This document shows, one piece after another, positions 63,123 to 64,000 of a stretch of 64,000 bases of DNA (position 1 is its first letter; each line of letters begins with the position of its first letter). The notes under the pieces are model-generated. The model saw only the letters and a list, made by a program, of their open reading frames with translations, was not told where the DNA came from and did not search any database. The DNA lies in assembly GCF_013820765.1 (NCBI RefSeq), contig NZ_JABJVM010000004.1:124001-188000 (forward strand). Reading direction: 5' to 3'. Origin of the DNA: Paenilisteria rustica (GTDB lineage: Bacteria; Bacillota; Bacilli; Lactobacillales; Listeriaceae). Made by a program: the position numbers and the translations under genes.

Positions 63123-64000
63123 GTGGGTAGAAAAGATGATTACATGGTTCAGCTTGAAAACGTAACGTATTTAGCACCTAAGGAACATGCGGGGACAACG
63201 ATTCTCTTTGTGATTCAGGGCGAGCTGTTGCTTTCACTTTCGGAGCATGATTTTTCGCTTGGTGAGAATGACCTAATTGTTCTGAATCATAATGAAACCT
63301 ATACTGCGAGCGGGGCGGACGATACGATTGTGATTCGCTTACATATTACGAGCCCTTTCTTCACGTCTTATTACGCTGATTATTTTCAGCTGGCCTTCGA
63401 TTGTGTGTCGAGCCAGATTGATACTGGGCGGGAAAAAATGATAACGTTATTGCGAAAGTATTTAGCGGAAATGGTGATTGCACAGTCGCATAAAGCGAAA
63501 GGTAGTAAATTGGAGACGCAGACCGCGCTTTTTCAGATTATGTTACTTCTGACACGCTTTTTCAAAAAAGAGTTGCCAACGCAGGATAGCCTTAACGTTC
63601 ATGATACGCGGATTACACGCATTACGCAGCAATTGGAGCAACAATTTGATGAGCCGATTACATTACAGGATATCGCGGAGCAGGAATTTCTGTCTACCTC
63701 TTATTTATCTCGTTATTTCAAAAAGGTGACGGGCCTCGGTTTCCTTCAATATTTGACGCAGATTCGGTTGAAGCATAGTTTGGAGGATTTGCGTACGAGC
63801 TCGGCTAATATCTCACAAATTGCACAGAAAAACGGTTTTTCCTCGCCTAAAAATTTCACGACATCGTTTAAAGCTCACTACGGAAAAACGCCTGCTACAT
63901 ATCGACAGGAAGTTGTGGCTGGTGGTGTCGTTGAAAAGCCAGAAATTTTGACCACGCAAACGAAACGGGTGGTGCATTCGCCGAGTATTTTAGCGAAACT
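63123..64000 (+). CDS. AraC-family regulator (incomplete at the window edge)
   Basis: The frame from GTG 63123 is open to the end of the window (over 290 codons). The N-terminal part is a cupin (TTILFVIQGELLLSL, FSLGENDLIVLNHNETY). The AraC double HTH follows: ITLQDIAEQEFLSTSYLSRYF and NISQIAQKNGFSSPKNFTTSFKAHYGKTPATYRQE. The frame continues beyond this HTH (EILTTQTKRVVHSPSILAK), so a further C-terminal domain is likely outside. GGGGGCG precedes the start, and TATAAT (63094-63099) lies upstream. It is divergent from clpB. Confidence 0.9.
   Translation, partial: MGRKDDYMVQLENVTYLAPKEHAGTTILFVIQGELLLSLSEHDFSLGENDLIVLNHNETYTASGADDTIVIRLHITSPFFTSYYADYFQLAFDCVSSQIDTGREKMITLLRKYLAEMVIAQSHKAKGSKLETQTALFQIMLLLTRFFKKELPTQDSLNVHDTRITRITQQLEQQFDEPITLQDIAEQEFLSTSYLSRYFKKVTGLGFLQYLTQIRLKHSLEDLRTSSANISQIAQKNGFSSPKNFTTSFKAHYGKTPATYRQEVVAGGVVEKPEILTTQTKRVVHSPSILAK

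Overview
The window looks like a chromosomal segment of a Listeriaceae bacterium (genus Listeria or a close relative). The strongest argument is gene order. From about 39.2 kb to the end the series pepF, coiA, mecA, spx, oppF-D-C-B-A, a DUF3899 gene, T-box/trpS, ohr, ohrR, fabF, fabH, a DUF2929 gene, gpmA, clpB matches, from memory, the L. monocytogenes lmo2188-lmo2206 neighbourhood. Low-GC Firmicute signals (GGAGG ribosome sites, sigma-A hexamers, a CtsR box, a T-box) agree. The left 38 kb is mostly accessory material that I do not associate with the L. monocytogenes backbone at this position.

Layout. (1) 1-1176, minus strand: the start of an AraC regulator, a VOC protein and an MBL-fold hydrolase. 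(2) 1249-13154, minus strand: a Wzx/Wzy-type exopolysaccharide operon. It is transcribed right to left as lipoprotein, glycosyltransferase, Wzz-like adaptor, BY-kinase, Wzy, GT2, priming sugar transferase, Wzx, SGNH-like protein, nucleotide-sugar dehydrogenase, GT4, a tiny HTH protein and a sugar epimerase. (3) 13292-18580: a 1762-residue secreted protein with a beta-helix head, nine BIG_6-like and seven Big_15-like repeats and no sortase motif. (4) 18925-25643: a Crp/Fnr (PrfA-superfamily) regulator, a choloylglycine/penicillin-V-acylase family hydrolase, an Mga/AtxA-like regulator and a 925-residue YhgE/Pip membrane protein. Three copies of a 21-bp box with fixed spacing to a -10 hexamer lie upstream of the hydrolase (two) and of YhgE (one), so these genes probably form one activator-dependent regulon. 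(5) 25839-28556: YihY, GloA, an alkyltransferase-like protein, Ogt and AdaA. (6) 28746-36696: a complete four-gene Wadjet (JetABCD) plasmid-defence operon, divergent from mntH. (7) 38228-39221: a frameshifted HTH gene and AT-rich sequence. (8) 39222-64000: the conserved block above, but with two tandem oppA genes and two long intergenic inverted-repeat elements (50719-50837 and 58062-58161), ending in a partial AraC gene.

Functionally the left half combines cell-surface production (polysaccharide, giant adhesin), response to host-like amides (hydrolase, YhgE and three regulators) and DNA-level defence (Wadjet beside alkylation repair). The right half is housekeeping: competence and proteolysis adaptors, peptide uptake, Trp-tRNA synthesis, peroxide resistance, fatty-acid synthesis, glycolysis and heat shock. 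No rRNA, tRNA, CRISPR array, transposase or integrase was seen. All family names come from reading motifs; no database search was run.
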